64,000 nt of DNA from Desulfobacterium sp. (GTDB lineage Bacteria; Desulfobacterota; Desulfobacteria; Desulfobacterales; Desulfobacteraceae), in the NCBI GenBank assembly GCA_030145245.1, contig JAQYWC010000076.1:1-64000 (forward strand). Reading direction: 5' to 3'. Positions within the stretch are counted from its first letter, which is position 1; each line of letters starts with the position of its first letter. Shown one piece after another: positions 62,183-64,000 of the stretch. The notes beneath the pieces are model-generated. The model was not told the origin of the DNA and searched no databases. It worked only from the letters and a program-made list of their open reading frames with translations. Both the position numbers and the translations under genes were made by a program.

Positions 62183-64000
62183 TCATGCCAACGGTTCCGA
62201 AATGCGGGCGTCTGCCTCGTTGCGGGCCTCGTCGGTGAAGAGCCCCAGGAAATCCTCCACCACCATGTAAAAGGTGGGCACCAGGGCCAGGGTGATGAGG
62301 GTGGCAAAAAGGATCCCGAACCCCAGGGAGATGGCCATGGGCACCATGAACCTTGCCTGGCGGGAGGTCTCAAAGATCATGGGGGCCAGTCCCCCAAAGG
62401 TGGTCAGCGTGGTCAAAAGGATGGGGCGGAAGCGCTGCTTGCCTGCCTGGAGGATCGCCTCGTGGGACGGGACGCCGCTGTGCCTGCGGCGGTTGGCAAA
62501 GTCGATCATCACCAGGGAGTCGTTCACCACCACCCCTGAGAGGGCCACAAGCCCGAACAGGCTCATGAGGGAGAGGGAATAACCCAGCAGGATGTGGCCG
62601 ATCACGGCCCCGACAATGCCAAAGGGGATGGCCGCCATGATGATCAGGGGCTGGACATAGCTCCTGAAGGGCACGGCCAGCAGGGCATAAATGACGAAAA
62701 GGGCCATCATCAGGCCGGAGATGAGACTTGAAGTGCTCTCCCGCATGTCGGCCTGGCGGCCCTGGAACTTGCAGGTCAGCCCGGGATAGTCGTGCTGGAT
62801 ACGGGGAAGGATCTCCTCCTTGAGCACGTCGATGAGCCGGTTGGTCTCGTTCCTTGGCACCACATTGGCCGACACCGTGGAGATCCGGCGTCCGTCCCGG
62901 CGATCAACCGAGGTGTACGCCCTGCCCCGCGCCATGGCAACCACCTCCCGCAACAGCGCCTCCTGGCCCTCCTGGTTTTGAACCATGAGGGTCTCGAGAT
63001 TGTGCTCAAAGGTCCTCTCCTGCTCTGGCAGGCGCACCTTCACCGTTACCTCGTTCCGCCCCCGCTGGAGCTTCAATGCCTGGGCCCCGTAGAAGGCGTG
63101 GCGCACCTGGAGGGCGACATCCCGGGCCTTGAGCCCCATCATCTCGCCCAAAGGCAGCATGGTAAAGTCAAACTGCTGTTTCCCCCTGGCCGATCCGTCA
63201 TCGATGTCCCGGGTGGTGGGGAAGTTGGCAAGCTCCCGGGCCAATGCTTTACTTGCTGCCTTGAGGGTGCCGATCTCCCGGTGGCTCAGCTCCATGGTCA
63301 GGGAGGTGCCGGATCCGGGACCGCCCCGGTCCGCCTGGAAGGTGATGGATTCAAGGCCGGGAACGGGGCCAAGCTCAGTGCGCCACAGATCCGTAACTTC
63401 CGAGGTGTGGATGGGCCGGACATCCCCCGGGGTAAGCATGATCCGTGAGGTGATCACATTATCGTCCACATGGGAGAAGAATCCCCGGGCCAGGGTCTGG
63501 CCGCCGTTTTCTTTGATCACTGTCCGGGCCGCATCGCAGATGCGCTCAAATACCGCTGACACCCGCTCCTCCGAGCTGCCGCTGGGAAGGGAGGCCGTAA
63601 CATAGGCATAATCGGATTCCACCCGGGGCATGAGGGTGGTGGTGATCCGGCCGCTCTTGATATAGCCCCCCACGATGAAAAGGATGGCAACGGCAATGGC
63701 AAGACAGGTGTAGCGGTTCCCCAACACCCGGCCCAGGAAGGGGACGTAGACCCTGTCCACAAAAGAGACAAGAGCGTTGCTGACCCGCTGCTGCCGGGCA
63801 ATGATCCACCCCATGACCTTACCCTTGGAACCTGTTTTCCCATGGGCCAGATGGGCCGGCAGGATAAAGAGGCTCTCCACAAGTGAAACGAGAAATACCG
63901 TGATCACCACCACGGGAATGATCTTGAAAAATTTACCCATGGTGCCGGGAACGAACATGATGGGCAGAAACGCCACGATATTGGTGAGGATACTGAACAC
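62183..64000 (-). CDS. RND efflux pump inner-membrane subunit, 5' part outside the window
   Basis: The 605 residues visible are the C-terminal part of a HAE1/AcrB-type proton-driven exporter: the end of the first membrane bundle (IMFVPGTMGKFFKIIPVV), the second porter region (TGT-like SDYAYVTASLPSG) and the final helices (VALSGVVVNDSLVMIDFANRR, LRPILLTTLTT-like RFRPILLTTLTTFGG). About 400 N-terminal residues lie to the right. The visible start is only the window edge. Substrate and membrane-fusion partner are not in view. Confidence 0.93.
   Translation of the reverse strand: MFSILTNIVAFLPIMFVPGTMGKFFKIIPVVVITVFLVSLVESLFILPAHLAHGKTGSKGKVMGWIIARQQRVSNALVSFVDRVYVPFLGRVLGNRYTCLAIAVAILFIVGGYIKSGRITTTLMPRVESDYAYVTASLPSGSSEERVSAVFERICDAARTVIKENGGQTLARGFFSHVDDNVITSRIMLTPGDVRPIHTSEVTDLWRTELGPVPGLESITFQADRGGPGSGTSLTMELSHREIGTLKAASKALARELANFPTTRDIDDGSARGKQQFDFTMLPLGEMMGLKARDVALQVRHAFYGAQALKLQRGRNEVTVKVRLPEQERTFEHNLETLMVQNQEGQEALLREVVAMARGRAYTSVDRRDGRRISTVSANVVPRNETNRLIDVLKEEILPRIQHDYPGLTCKFQGRQADMRESTSSLISGLMMALFVIYALLAVPFRSYVQPLIIMAAIPFGIVGAVIGHILLGYSLSLMSLFGLVALSGVVVNDSLVMIDFANRRRHSGVPSHEAILQAGKQRFRPILLTTLTTFGGLAPMIFETSRQARFMVPMAISLGFGILFATLITLALVPTFYMVVEDFLGLFTDEARNEADARISEPLA

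Overview
The window reads as chromosome from a Gram-negative, strictly anaerobic, sulfate-reducer-like member of the Desulfobacterota (Desulfobacteraceae-like). This placement is inferred from gene content and style: a long-form phosphate acetyltransferase with acetate kinase, an anaerobic-type cobaltochelatase CbiK, an FmdE protein beside a FecBCD-type importer, selenium-linked YedF, menaquinone prenyltransferases, TonB and RND outer-envelope systems, and many two-component sensors. The first 14 bases are an unbroken C run. No rRNA, tRNA, CRISPR array or intact insertion sequence was recognised.

Layout. 0-5.3 kb (all minus): a GtrA flippase, GtrB-type glycosyltransferase and ArnT/GT39-type transferase, followed on the same strand by an OmpR-type regulator and its sensor kinase; this looks like a lipid-linked envelope glycosylation unit with its own two-component system. 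5.5-11.5 kb (minus): menA, a zinc-ribbon protein, pta-ackA, and glnA with a sigma-54 promoter. 11.9-13.1 kb: a CYTH phosphatase and a secreted FKBP isomerase. 13.3-18.4 kb (plus): a cobalamin riboswitch with terminator, a BtuB-like receptor, a secreted BtuF-CbiZ fusion and CbiK, together a corrinoid salvage and cobalt insertion unit. 18.5-26.6 kb: a winged-helix ferredoxin, an adenosine-deaminase-like lipoprotein, a UspA protein, a MocR regulator, a metallo-beta-lactamase hydrolase, a methyltransferase and amtB with a second sigma-54 promoter. 26.7-30.7 kb (plus): a structured leader with a strong terminator ahead of a FecBCD-type importer and fmdE. 30.7-35.5 kb: an RNase Z-like hydrolase, sixA, a PHP phosphoesterase, an acyl-CoA dehydrogenase, and ribB under an FMN riboswitch. 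35.7-41.6 kb (plus): a DUF917 protein with a sugar-hydrolase-like C-terminal domain, a 14-repeat double-propeller sensor kinase and a response regulator. 41.7-52.9 kb: a DUF4241 protein, an MtaD-like deaminase, an ABC exporter, cca-ubiX-ubiA, a radical SAM AmrS-like enzyme with a methyltransferase, and yedF. 51.7-55.8 kb (minus): a translationally coupled unit of an unknown membrane protein, a class A penicillin-binding protein and a SPOR protein. 55.9-61.8 kb: another regulator and a giant hybrid kinase with four periplasmic binding domains. The right edge cuts through an RND pump.

The signals least explained by known families are: (1) a roughly 75-80 bp dispersed intergenic repeat, five copies all in the same orientation, with two potential hairpins that are largely retained although the stem sequences differ; (2) the structured leader with terminator before the FecBCD/fmdE operon, which I could not assign to a riboswitch class; (3) a secreted BtuF-CbiZ fusion; (4) two response regulators sharing an uncharacterised CxxC/CxxC output domain. 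Two REP-like palindromes (one inside the coding end of the penicillin-binding protein), a 48-bp in-frame tandem duplication in a sensor kinase and a 78-bp duplicated convergent gene junction show ongoing local rearrangement.
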